The position numbers and the translations under genes were made by a program. Shown here one piece after another: positions 1 to 5,066 of a DNA stretch of 9,364 nt (the stretch's first letter is position 1; each line of letters opens with the position of its first letter). This DNA comes from a bacterium. GTDB taxonomy: Bacteria > Patescibacteriota > Patescibacteriia > Magasanikbacterales > GWA2-37-8. The notes beneath the pieces were generated by a model. The model searched no databases. It was given only the letters and a program-made list of their open reading frames with translations, and had not been told where the DNA came from. The stretch covers positions 1 to 9,364 of the forward strand of contig JAJYIJ010000031.1 of NCBI GenBank assembly GCA_021790135.1, given 5' to 3'.

Positions 1-242
1 CCACCGATGGCGTAACAAAATACGAAACTTTCTATATCAAAACCAGTCCGCGACGCAAGATTGAACAAGGATGGTGGATTGCAATACCGCGGAACAAAAA
101 ATGGCTCAAAGAAACCAAAAAGCGTGCTCCATAAACTGACGGCAAGCATTTCTTTCTTTGATTCAGTACTTTTTAAAGTTGCAAAGATACCGAACCAAAC
201 GCCAAGCCACAATAAACTCCAGATGAACCACGCATAATACAT
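1..242 (-). CDS. Membrane protein of lycopene-cyclase-domain type, N-terminal part only
   Basis: The minus strand is open from an ATG at 242 to the window edge, giving at least 80 residues, so the C-terminus is missing. The protein is strongly hydrophobic. A first span lies at about residues 2-23 and a second at about 32-50. A segment reading PSLFNLASRTGFDIESFVF then leads into a third span that ends in AIGG at the edge. The GFDIESFxF element resembles the acidic IEEFLFF-type element of heterodimeric lycopene cyclase domains, and similar small proteins occur in Patescibacteria. That family link comes from memory and is tentative. Carotenoid cyclisation should not be assumed, since many such proteins have no known substrate. 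The gene starts 24 bp after the small membrane protein gene at 267-392, so it is probably the last visible member of the dsbA-led operon. The opposite strand is also open here (3-134) but has no start codon in the window and a less protein-like composition. Confidence 0.6.
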   Translation of the reverse strand, partial: MYYAWFIWSLLWLGVWFGIFATLKSTESKKEMLAVSLWSTLFGFFEPFFVPRYCNPPSLFNLASRTGFDIESFVFCYAIG

Positions 243-266
243 AGCCAATTCTTTGAATAGGACCGG

Positions 267-392
267 TTATTTTTGACGGATATGTTTTACGGCCGCGATT
301 ATCCCCACCACAATCAAAACAATCACGACAATCATGACTATTTCGCCAGTCCAATTATATTCGAGCCAGCTGGCAAAACCAGACCCCAGCAT
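267..392 (-). CDS. Small single-span membrane protein (41 aa), unknown function
   Basis: This is a short frame from ATG at 392 to TAA at 267. A polar N-terminus (MLGSGFASWLEYNWTGE) is followed by one hydrophobic span at about residues 18-35, rich in Ile and Val, and a basic end (KHIRQK). That order suggests an Nout-Cin single-pass protein by the positive-inside rule. It sits 16 bp after the stop of the DUF302 gene and 24 bp before the next membrane protein gene. The tight spacing on the same strand is the main support for it being real. There is no Shine-Dalgarno sequence, but that is the norm in this window. A longer overlapping frame at 163-354 on the same strand is low-complexity, Cys/Asp-rich and unlike a real protein, so I prefer this one. 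I know no family for it. Confidence 0.5.
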   Translation of the reverse strand: MLGSGFASWLEYNWTGEIVMIVVIVLIVVGIIAAVKHIRQK

Positions 393-408
393 ATTAAAAA
401 ACTAAAAA

Positions 409-792
409 TTATATGCTATCCACAACTTTTTTCAGTTTTTGTTCAACTTTCTCGGCCACTGGCTTTAGCGCGTCATTTCCACTTTTTTCCATTGCTATTG
501 TTGGGCGAATGGCAGCCACGATTGTCTTACCTCCACGAACAAAGACAACCACATTACAGGGCAACATCAGGCCTATTTCTTTTTCTGCTTTAAGCGCTTG
601 ATACGCCAAGGGCGGATTGCACGCTCCCAGTATGATATATTCTTCAAAATCAACCTGCAATTTTGCTTTGAGGGTTGCCTTCACGTCAATTTCACTCAAT
701 ATACCAAAACCTTCCGCGGCTAGAGCCTGTTTGGTTTTGGAAACAACTTCACGAAAAGGAAGATTAATCGTCCGGCTATAAGAAGAAATCAT
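409..792 (-). CDS. DUF302 domain protein
   Basis: This 127-residue protein is a complete single DUF302 domain. The recognisable elements are the N-terminal pattern SYSRTINLPFREVVSKTKQAL, the core motif ILGACNPPLAYQAL (GACNPP at residues 56-61), and IGLMLPCNVVVF (LPCN at 77-80). There is no signal peptide or membrane span, so it should be cytoplasmic. The molecular function of DUF302 is not established. The domain often occurs near redox or sulfur genes. Two cysteines (58 and 79) sit in the two conserved motifs. The gene begins 15 bp after the dsbA-like stop codon and is probably co-transcribed with it, which fits a role linked to thiol chemistry, although that is inference. The ATG at 792 gives the length typical of the family. 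Confidence 0.9.
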   Translation of the reverse strand: MISSYSRTINLPFREVVSKTKQALAAEGFGILSEIDVKATLKAKLQVDFEEYIILGACNPPLAYQALKAEKEIGLMLPCNVVVFVRGGKTIVAAIRPTIAMEKSGNDALKPVAEKVEQKLKKVVDSI

Positions 793-807
793 AGCCTGGC
801 GAAAGGA

Positions 808-1629
808 CTATTTGCCTTGCAAGGCCTGATCAATAGCGGCTTTTACTGCGCTATATGGCTGGGCACCAACAAGCGGCGTCCCATTGATGAACGTGGTTGG
901 AGTACCGTTCACACCAGCGGCTTCGCCATCACTCAAATCTTGTTGAACAGCAGAAGCATACTTATCCGAATTCAAACAACTGGCAAACTGCGTTTTATTC
1001 AAACCAAGATTGGCCGCGTACTTAATGAGGTTATCTTTGGAATAATAAGTAGTGTCTGACTCAGGCGCTTGGTTACTGTAGAGCCAATCATGAAATTTCC
1101 AGAATTGGCCTTGTTCGTTTGCGCACTCAGCGGCTTCAGAGGCGACAGTCGATTCCGGCCCAAGGAAGGCAAAACTGCGGAAATAGAATTTAACTTTGCC
1201 GGTATTGACATAATCTTTAATGATATTACTTTCAGCATCTTGGAAGAAACGTTCGCAATACGGGCAGCGAAAATCAGCAAACTCCACAACAGTAACTGGA
1301 GCGGTTGATTTCCCTAACGCCGGAAAATGTCCGACGCCCACATTTACAGGCTGGCCGGGCGCAGCGGCTTGATTTGCGCCTTGCGCCGAAGGCGCTGTCG
1401 AAGGCTGGTTCGCGGCGGCGACGGCATTATTTCCTCCATTCGACGCCGAAGCGTTACCTTTAAAATACAGCCCAAGCATAATAAAAAAACCAATCGCGCA
1501 GAGAATGAGCACTCCGCCAACCAACCCAACAATGACCGCGCTCTTTGGGGACAACTGATCAAAAAATGACCCCTTTTTCTTCCCAGCAGCTCCACCGGGA
1601 AGCGTCGAATTCTGTTCTGATTCTGACAT
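808..1629 (-). CDS. Membrane-anchored DsbA-like thiol:disulfide oxidoreductase
   Basis: The 273-residue protein has a short basic cytoplasmic N-terminus (GKKKG at 16-20) and one membrane span at about 31-55. A low-complexity Ala/Gln/Pro/Ser/Asn linker follows (about 60-95), then a thioredoxin-fold DsbA domain (about 100-273). The active site CPYC is at residues 122-125 in the context VVEFADFRCPYCERFF. The cis-proline loop is GTPTTFINGTPL (cis-Pro about 244). This is the DSBA_2/Thioredoxin_4 type common in Gram-positive and Patescibacteria genomes, where the domain faces outside the cytoplasmic membrane and introduces or shuffles disulfides in exported proteins. Two further cysteines lie in the helical insertion (169 and 218). 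The ATG at 1629 leaves a normal anchor. It is the first gene of a minus-strand operon with the DUF302 gene and two membrane proteins, and diverges from the nrd operon. A small VKOR-like protein at 5660-5896 could help re-oxidise it, which is speculative. Confidence 0.93.
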   Translation of the reverse strand: MSESEQNSTLPGGAAGKKKGSFFDQLSPKSAVIVGLVGGVLILCAIGFFIMLGLYFKGNASASNGGNNAVAAANQPSTAPSAQGANQAAAPGQPVNVGVGHFPALGKSTAPVTVVEFADFRCPYCERFFQDAESNIIKDYVNTGKVKFYFRSFAFLGPESTVASEAAECANEQGQFWKFHDWLYSNQAPESDTTYYSKDNLIKYAANLGLNKTQFASCLNSDKYASAVQQDLSDGEAAGVNGTPTTFINGTPLVGAQPYSAVKAAIDQALQGK

Positions 1630-1676
1630 ACGTTATATTGTTATTATTAAAGTCTAAAATAAGTTAAGTAAAAGGT

Positions 1677-1682
1677 AGTATA
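1677..1682 (-). promoter_or_regulatory. Putative -10 element for the dsbA-like operon
   Basis: On the minus strand the hexamer TATACT lies here, preceded by GTG, about 48 bp upstream of the ATG at 1629. Transcription would start near 1670, giving a leader of about 40 nt. The -35 position (about 1700-1705, reading TGGCTT) is poor, so the promoter may rely on the bases just upstream of the -10. Support is that the same TATACT hexamer occurs at the expected place before several other genes in this window. Confidence 0.45.
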
Positions 1683-1744
1683 CACTAGGAGAAAAAATAA
1701 AGCCAGTGCCAATCACATCATTACGAGCCTTTATTTGGCAGAGG

Positions 1745-1753
1745 TGTGGATAA
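1745..1753 (-). promoter_or_regulatory. Perfect DnaA-box 9-mer upstream of the nrd promoter
   Basis: The plus strand reads TGTGGATAA, which is TTATCCACA on the minus strand, the consensus high-affinity DnaA box. It lies about 50 bp upstream of the inferred start of transcription of the nrd operon. DnaA is known to bind upstream of nrdAB in E. coli. Whether it acts on this anaerobic operon is inference from one site only. Confidence 0.4.
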
Positions 1754-1759
1754 CTTATC

Positions 1760-1791
1760 TTGTTCCTTTTTTTATTGTTCTATGCTATACT
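1760..1791 (+). promoter_or_regulatory. Putative extended -10 promoter of the nrd operon
   Basis: The -10 hexamer TATACT (1786-1791) is preceded by TG with a one-base gap, giving the extended -10 form TGCTATACT (1783-1791). No good -35 lies 17 bp upstream. The nearest likeness, TTGTTC at 1760-1765, has a 20 bp spacer, so the extended -10 probably carries the promoter. The start of transcription would fall near 1797-1799, inside the first NrdR-box-like site, and the leader to the first gene would be about 50 nt. Confidence 0.55.
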
Positions 1792-1795
1792 GTGT

Positions 1796-1811
1796 TTACA
1801 ATATATAGTTG
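1796..1811 (+). promoter_or_regulatory. NrdR-box-like operator, site 1
   Basis: The sequence TTACAATATATAGTTG matches the published NrdR box ACACWATATATWGTGT at 12 of 16 positions, including every position of the central core C-W-ATATAT-W-G. It overlaps the inferred transcription start just after the TATACT -10, a position where a bound repressor would block initiation. NrdR is the universal bacterial repressor of ribonucleotide reductase genes and binds paired boxes. The gene for NrdR itself is not in this window. Confidence 0.65.
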
Positions 1812-1827
1812 CCAAAAATTATTTTAA

Positions 1828-1843
1828 CCACTATATATAGTAT
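1828..1843 (+). promoter_or_regulatory. NrdR-box-like operator, site 2
   Basis: The sequence CCACTATATATAGTAT matches the NrdR box consensus at 14 of 16 positions with a perfect core, and contains a perfect 12-bp palindrome (1830-1841). It begins exactly 32 bp after site 1, leaving 16 bp between boxes. This three-helical-turn spacing is characteristic of paired NrdR boxes before nrd operons. It lies in the leader, 7 bp before the first start codon. Confidence 0.7.
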
Positions 1844-1850
1844 ATAAGCT

Positions 1851-2054
1851 ATGTCGGCAGTTCTGCGGGATTACCGCTGCAAGCAGTGTCGTAAACTCCT
1901 TTTTCGCGGTTTCTTGGTGGAAAGCGTCGTGGAAGTAAAATGCCGTTCCTGCCATGCGCTTACCACCATCGAAAGCAGCCAGTTCAACGACTACCTCTGC
2001 GCCGTCTATCCCTGCCCTCATCGTGTCACAGTCGTTTCTCCACCGAAAGAATAA
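1851..2054 (+). CDS. Small Com-like zinc-ribbon protein at the head of the nrd operon
   Basis: This 67-residue protein has two CxxC knuckles, C10-C13 in YRCKQCRKLLFRG and C31-C34 in VEVKCRSCHALTTIE. That arrangement is typical of Com-like zinc ribbons (named after the Mu Com regulator), with the conserved C..C.KLLF....EVKC..C pattern. Two more cysteines (50 and 55) lie in the tail. Such small ribbons usually bind nucleic acid or a partner protein, but the specific function here is unknown. It begins 7 bp after the second NrdR-box-like site and is the first gene downstream of the nrd promoter, so it is likely co-regulated with nrdD. It is not NrdR, since it lacks the ATP-cone domain and the NrdR ribbon sequence. 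There is no Shine-Dalgarno sequence before ATG 1851. An AAGGAGA-like run at its stop codon (about 2052-2059) has no start codon at a suitable distance. Confidence 0.75.
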   Translation: MSAVLRDYRCKQCRKLLFRGFLVESVVEVKCRSCHALTTIESSQFNDYLCAVYPCPHRVTVVSPPKE

Positions 2055-2084
2055 GGAGACTGCTCTAAATAGATAAAAATAACC

Positions 2085-2102
2085 GAAGCTCATTGAAGCT
2101 CA
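2085..2102 (+). repeat. Tandem 8-bp direct repeat GAAGCTCA
   Basis: GAAGCTCA occurs at 2085-2092 and again at 2095-2102, a 10-bp period that places both copies on one face of the helix. The pair sits immediately upstream of the hexamer TATACT at 2106-2111 in the gap before nrdD, where an activator or repressor site would be expected. Confidence 0.4.
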
Positions 2103-2105
2103 CCC

Positions 2106-2111
2106 TATACT
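2106..2111 (+). promoter_or_regulatory. Possible internal -10 element before nrdD
   Basis: TATACT, the same hexamer seen in the other inferred promoters of this window, lies 33 bp before the nrdD ATG. The -35 position is weak (about 2083-2088, CCGAAG), so the match may be chance, or the site may depend on a factor bound to the direct repeat just upstream. Confidence 0.3.
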
Positions 2112-2144
2112 TTTTATTTTTTGTTTTTCACTAATTCAAATACT

Positions 2145-4025
2145 ATGCCAGAAACATCTGCCGCGTCCAAGGTCACTCTTAAAATCGCTTCCGATGCTTC
2201 GGAATCTTTTCCGGTTGAAGTGCAAAAAACGATTGCTGAGTACCTGTACCGGCAGGACTGGCGCGTTAACGCCAATTCCAATCAAGGTTATTCGCTTGGC
2301 GGCATGATTCTGAACACTTCAGGCAAGGTGATTGCCAACTACTGGCTGGAACAAATTTACCCCAAAGCCATTGGCGAGGCACACCGCCGCGCAGACTTTC
2401 ATATTCACGACTTGGACATGTTTTCTGGCTATTGTGCCGGCTGGAGTTTACGCGCGCTACTTGAAGAAGGCTTTAACGGCGTGCCGGACAAGATCGAATC
2501 CGGTCCAGCCAAGCATTTGTCCTCGGCAGTCGCTCAAATGGTAAATTTCCTTGGAACCTTACAGAACGAATGGGCGGGGGCACAGGCATTTTCCAGTTTC
2601 GACACCTATCTGGCACCATTTGTCAAAAAATATGAACTTGAGCTGCGGCAGGACTTTGCCGACAGTGGTGTGCAATTTCCCAGCCTCGAGGCCCAAGAAA
2701 AATATATTGATCGAAAAGTGTACGATTACGTGTATCAAAACATGCAATCGTTCGTTTTCAACTTAAACATTCCGTCGCGCTGGGGCACGCAAACACCGTT
2801 TACCAATATTACCCTGGATTGGATCGTGCCGGAAGATTTAAAAGAAAAACATCTGCTGCTTGGCGGAAAAGAATTCCCCTACGCCTTCGGCCAGCTGCAA
2901 AAACAAATGGACGTCATTAATGAAGCTTTTATCGCCGTCATGACCAAAGGCGATTCCAAAGGCCGCACCTTCACATTCCCGATTCCGACCTATAATGTCA
3001 CTAAAGATTTCAACTGGGAAGATCCCAAAAATCTGCCTCTGTTTGAAATGACCGCCAAGTACGGGACGCCATATTTCCAAAATTTCATCAATTCCGACCT
3101 CAAACCGGGTGATGTTCGCAGTATGTGTTGCCGTCTGCAATTGGATATGAAAGAACTGCGAAAACGCGGCGGCGGTCTGTTTGGCTCAGCCGAAATGACC
3201 GGTTCAATCGGCGTCGTCACCATTAATGCCGCCCGGCTCGGCTATCTCCATGCCGGTGACCGCGAGGCGTTGTTCGGACGCCTGGTAGAACTGATGGATC
3301 TGGCAAAATTATCTTTGGAGATCAAACGGCGTGAAGTGCAGAATTGGATTAATCGCGGTCTTTTCCCCTACACTAAACGCTACCTTTCCTATCTTAAAAA
3401 TCATTTCTCCACGATTGGTGTTAACGGTATTAATGAAGCGATTCGCAATTTCACCAAAGACAAAGAAAATATTACCACGCCCTGGGGGCAACAATTTGCC
3501 GCCGATCTGCTCGACATTATGCGCAAACGCCTTCAAGACTATCAGGAAGAAACAAAAAACCTCTATAATCTGGAAGCGACTCCGGCCGAAGGCACCACCT
3601 ACCGTTTCGCCAAAGAAGACCAAAAACGTTATCCAACTATTTTACAAGCCGGCACCTCGGAGGCGCCCTACTATACCAACTCATCGCAGATTCCTGTCGG
3701 CTACACCGATGATGTCTTCGAGGCTCTGACACTGCAAGATTCTTTACAAACGAAATATACCGGCGGCACGGTTTTGCACTGCTATCTGAATGAGCGGGTT
3801 GCCGACGGCGCGGCCTGCCGCAACTTGGTACGTTCGATCTTATCACGTTTTCGTCTGCCCTACATCACCATCACACCAACCTTTTCAATTTGTCCAAAAC
3901 ATGGCTACCTTACCGGCGAATGGGACTGGTGTCCTAAATGTGATGCCGAACTTGGCATCGAGGACGGCGAACGTTACGACCAAACCGGCCGCAAAAAGTA
4001 CACCAGCGCGGCCGCGGCCAAATAA
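2145..4025 (+). CDS. nrdD: Anaerobic (class III) ribonucleoside-triphosphate reductase, catalytic part without the glycyl-radical loop
   Basis: This 626-residue protein reduces ribonucleotides to deoxyribonucleotides under anaerobic conditions, using a glycyl radical. The core begins at DWRVNANSNQGYSLGG (residues 38-53). The conserved barrel cysteine is C97 in FSGYCAGWSLR. The thiyl-radical loop is RSMCCRLQLDMKELRKRGGG with C328-C329. The C-terminal zinc site is C583, H586, C596 and C599 in SICPKHGYLTGEWDWCPKC. There is no N-terminal ATP-cone (about 90 residues in many relatives), so dATP activity control is probably absent. The frame ends 27 residues after the last zinc cysteine (TAA at 4023) without the radical-bearing RVxGY segment, which is encoded separately at 4059-4283. 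The frame extends upstream to a TTG at 2121, but I prefer ATG 2145 because the extension runs through a T-rich leader and a possible -10. The adjacent CC pair resembles CCRL-type enzymes for which thiol reductants rather than formate have been proposed. Confidence 0.96.
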   Translation: MPETSAASKVTLKIASDASESFPVEVQKTIAEYLYRQDWRVNANSNQGYSLGGMILNTSGKVIANYWLEQIYPKAIGEAHRRADFHIHDLDMFSGYCAGWSLRALLEEGFNGVPDKIESGPAKHLSSAVAQMVNFLGTLQNEWAGAQAFSSFDTYLAPFVKKYELELRQDFADSGVQFPSLEAQEKYIDRKVYDYVYQNMQSFVFNLNIPSRWGTQTPFTNITLDWIVPEDLKEKHLLLGGKEFPYAFGQLQKQMDVINEAFIAVMTKGDSKGRTFTFPIPTYNVTKDFNWEDPKNLPLFEMTAKYGTPYFQNFINSDLKPGDVRSMCCRLQLDMKELRKRGGGLFGSAEMTGSIGVVTINAARLGYLHAGDREALFGRLVELMDLAKLSLEIKRREVQNWINRGLFPYTKRYLSYLKNHFSTIGVNGINEAIRNFTKDKENITTPWGQQFAADLLDIMRKRLQDYQEETKNLYNLEATPAEGTTYRFAKEDQKRYPTILQAGTSEAPYYTNSSQIPVGYTDDVFEALTLQDSLQTKYTGGTVLHCYLNERVADGAACRNLVRSILSRFRLPYITITPTFSICPKHGYLTGEWDWCPKCDAELGIEDGERYDQTGRKKYTSAAAAK

Positions 4026-4058
4026 TTTATTTTGCTTATTTATCTAATTTCATCCATT

Positions 4059-4283
4059 ATGACGCCAGCACAACAGGAAAAACGTACTCGCTGTGAAGTG
4101 TGGACCCGAGTCATGGGCTACCACCGGCCAGTTTCCCACTTCAATATCGGTAAAAAAAGCGAACACTACAGCCGCAAACATTTTACCGCCGTCAAAGCCG
4201 CTAATTCGCTTTTTATTCAACAATTCTCCAGCGCAGGACAATTTTCGTCTTCGAATTCCACCCAAGTCTCTCAGTGCGCTTAA
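4059..4283 (+). CDS. Autonomous glycyl-radical loop domain of NrdD (74 aa)
   Basis: Residues 9-42 (RTRCEVWTRVMGYHRPVSHF followed by NIGKKSEHYSRKHF) are the C-terminal radical domain of class III ribonucleotide reductases, here as a free-standing polypeptide. The radical glycine should be G20 in RVMGYHRP. In ordinary NrdD this loop directly follows the zinc site in the same chain and inserts into the barrel beside the thiyl cysteine. Here it starts 33 bp after the nrdD stop codon. The two frames are in phase and no stop lies between 4026 and 4058, but the intervening codons would encode a hydrophobic stretch unlike a linker. I therefore read this as a separate gene from ATG 4059. A TTG at 4032 would add nine hydrophobic residues and is less likely. 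Residues 43-74 form a Ser/Gln-rich tail not expected in the family. A non-covalent role like that of GrcA (YfiD) in pyruvate formate-lyase is the closest analogy. A sequencing or assembly error at the split is the alternative. Confidence 0.85.
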   Translation: MTPAQQEKRTRCEVWTRVMGYHRPVSHFNIGKKSEHYSRKHFTAVKAANSLFIQQFSSAGQFSSSNSTQVSQCA

Positions 4284-4292
4284 TTTTTTCGC

Positions 4293-4994
4293 ATGCTGAT
4301 TTCCGGAGTGGAGCGCTTCACGCTTCTTGATTATCCAGGCAAAACCGCGGCAATACTTTTTACGGCCGGCTGCACCTTTCGCTGCGGTTTTTGTCATAAC
4401 CCCGAATTCGTTTTGCCCGACTTGCTCGCAACGATGAAAGACAGTTTCATTCCAGAAGAAGCGGTACTGAATTTTTTACAAACCAGACAGGGACTTTTGG
4501 ACGGCGTGGTGATATCCGGTGGCGAGCCCACAGTACAGCCCGATCTTCTTTCTTTTATTGCCAAAATTAAAGCGATGGGATTTTTGGTAAAACTCGATAC
4601 CAATGGCAATCGGCCAGAAATCGTAGAACAAGCTTTGGCGGATGGGCTATTAAATTATATTGCCATGGATGTTAAAACAAGTCTGAAACACTACCCTGAA
4701 CTAGCCGGATCGCTGGTAAAACCAGATGCGGTTAAAAAGAGTATTGATGTAATTCGGACGAGTGGGATTCCTTATGAATTCAGAAGTACGCTTATCAAAG
4801 AGGTACACTCGAAAGAAATTCTGGAAGACATGCGCACGCTTCTGTCCGGTTCCGAACAGCTCTTTTTACAGACATTTCGACCGGGACATACGCTCCTCCC
4901 CGCCTTTCAAGATTTTCATCCGTTTTCCATCGATGAAATGCAGGATTTAGCCGCTTTTTTCGGGAAAAATATCCGACACGTCGCTTTCCGCTAA
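4293..4994 (+). CDS. nrdG: Anaerobic ribonucleotide reductase activating enzyme (radical SAM)
   Basis: This 233-residue radical SAM activase opens with MLISGVERFTLLDYPGK, then the cluster motif CTFRCGFC (C27, C31, C34), which holds the [4Fe-4S] cluster that cleaves S-adenosylmethionine. The SAM-binding element is VVISGGEPTVQ (GGEP at 76-79). The length and the sequence LDYPGK match the NrdG2 subfamily (about 220-240 residues) rather than the shorter E. coli NrdG. There is no extra ferredoxin insert. It abstracts a hydrogen to create the radical on the NrdD glycine, here presumably G20 of the separate 74-residue protein encoded 9 bp upstream. The tight spacing makes co-translation likely. A pyruvate-formate-lyase activase is the other possibility, but no such lyase is present and the operon context argues for NrdG. 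The start at ATG 4293 is fixed by the conserved N-terminus. Confidence 0.95.
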   Translation: MLISGVERFTLLDYPGKTAAILFTAGCTFRCGFCHNPEFVLPDLLATMKDSFIPEEAVLNFLQTRQGLLDGVVISGGEPTVQPDLLSFIAKIKAMGFLVKLDTNGNRPEIVEQALADGLLNYIAMDVKTSLKHYPELAGSLVKPDAVKKSIDVIRTSGIPYEFRSTLIKEVHSKEILEDMRTLLSGSEQLFLQTFRPGHTLLPAFQDFHPFSIDEMQDLAAFFGKNIRHVAFR

Positions 4995-5005
4995 CTTTCA
5001 AGATG

Positions 5006-5034
5006 TTACCAAAGGAGCCACAACGTGCTATACT
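5006..5034 (+). promoter_or_regulatory. Putative promoter for the doxX-like gene and downstream genes
   Basis: A -35 element TTACCA (5006-5011) is followed after 17 bp by TATACT (5029-5034), with the extended -10 TG at 5026-5027. The 9-mer TGCTATACT is identical to that of the nrd promoter. Transcription would start near 5041, 26 nt before ATG 5067. It begins 11 bp after the nrdG stop codon, so the downstream genes can be expressed independently of the nrd operon. Confidence 0.6.
5011..5017 (+). promoter_or_regulatory. Shine-Dalgarno-like AAAGGAG that competes with the promoter reading
   Basis: AAAGGAG stands 7 bp before a GTG at 5025 that is in frame with the doxX-like gene. If used, it would add 14 residues (MLYYSHSIYLALRS) to the protein on transcripts that read through from nrdG. 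The same bases overlap the promoter inferred at 5006-5034, so promoter and ribosome site cannot both serve a transcript starting at 5041. Confidence 0.35.
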
Positions 5035-5066
5035 ACTCTCATAGTATTTATTTAGCACTTCGTTCT

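Noticed and set aside
3..134. Open frame on the plus strand at the left edge (43 residues to a TAA at 132).
   Set aside because: It is exactly antisense to a minus-strand frame with clear membrane spans and a recognisable motif, and has no start in the window. The minus-strand reading also continues an operon.
163..354. 63-residue minus-strand frame rich in Asp, Cys and Arg.
   Set aside because: It overlaps two better frames in other phases, its composition is unlike a folded protein, and it ignores the natural spacing of the operon.
1707..1740. Inverted repeat TGCCAA/TTGGCA in the divergent control region.
   Set aside because: Arms are only 6 bp with a 22-bp loop; such a pair is easily found by chance in 220 bp.
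2052..2059. AAGGAGA-like sequence at the stop of the zinc-ribbon gene.
   Set aside because: No ATG, GTG or TTG stands at a suitable distance downstream; nrdD starts about 85 bp later.
1851..4025. Reassigned TGA codons, as in Gracilibacteria and SR1.
   Set aside because: No gene needs TGA as a sense codon; all recognised proteins translate correctly with the standard bacterial code and end in TAA or TAG.
4050..4397. 115-residue minus-strand frame opposite the radical-loop gene and the start of nrdG.
   Set aside because: It is antisense to two frames with strong family motifs and shows no recognisable domain.
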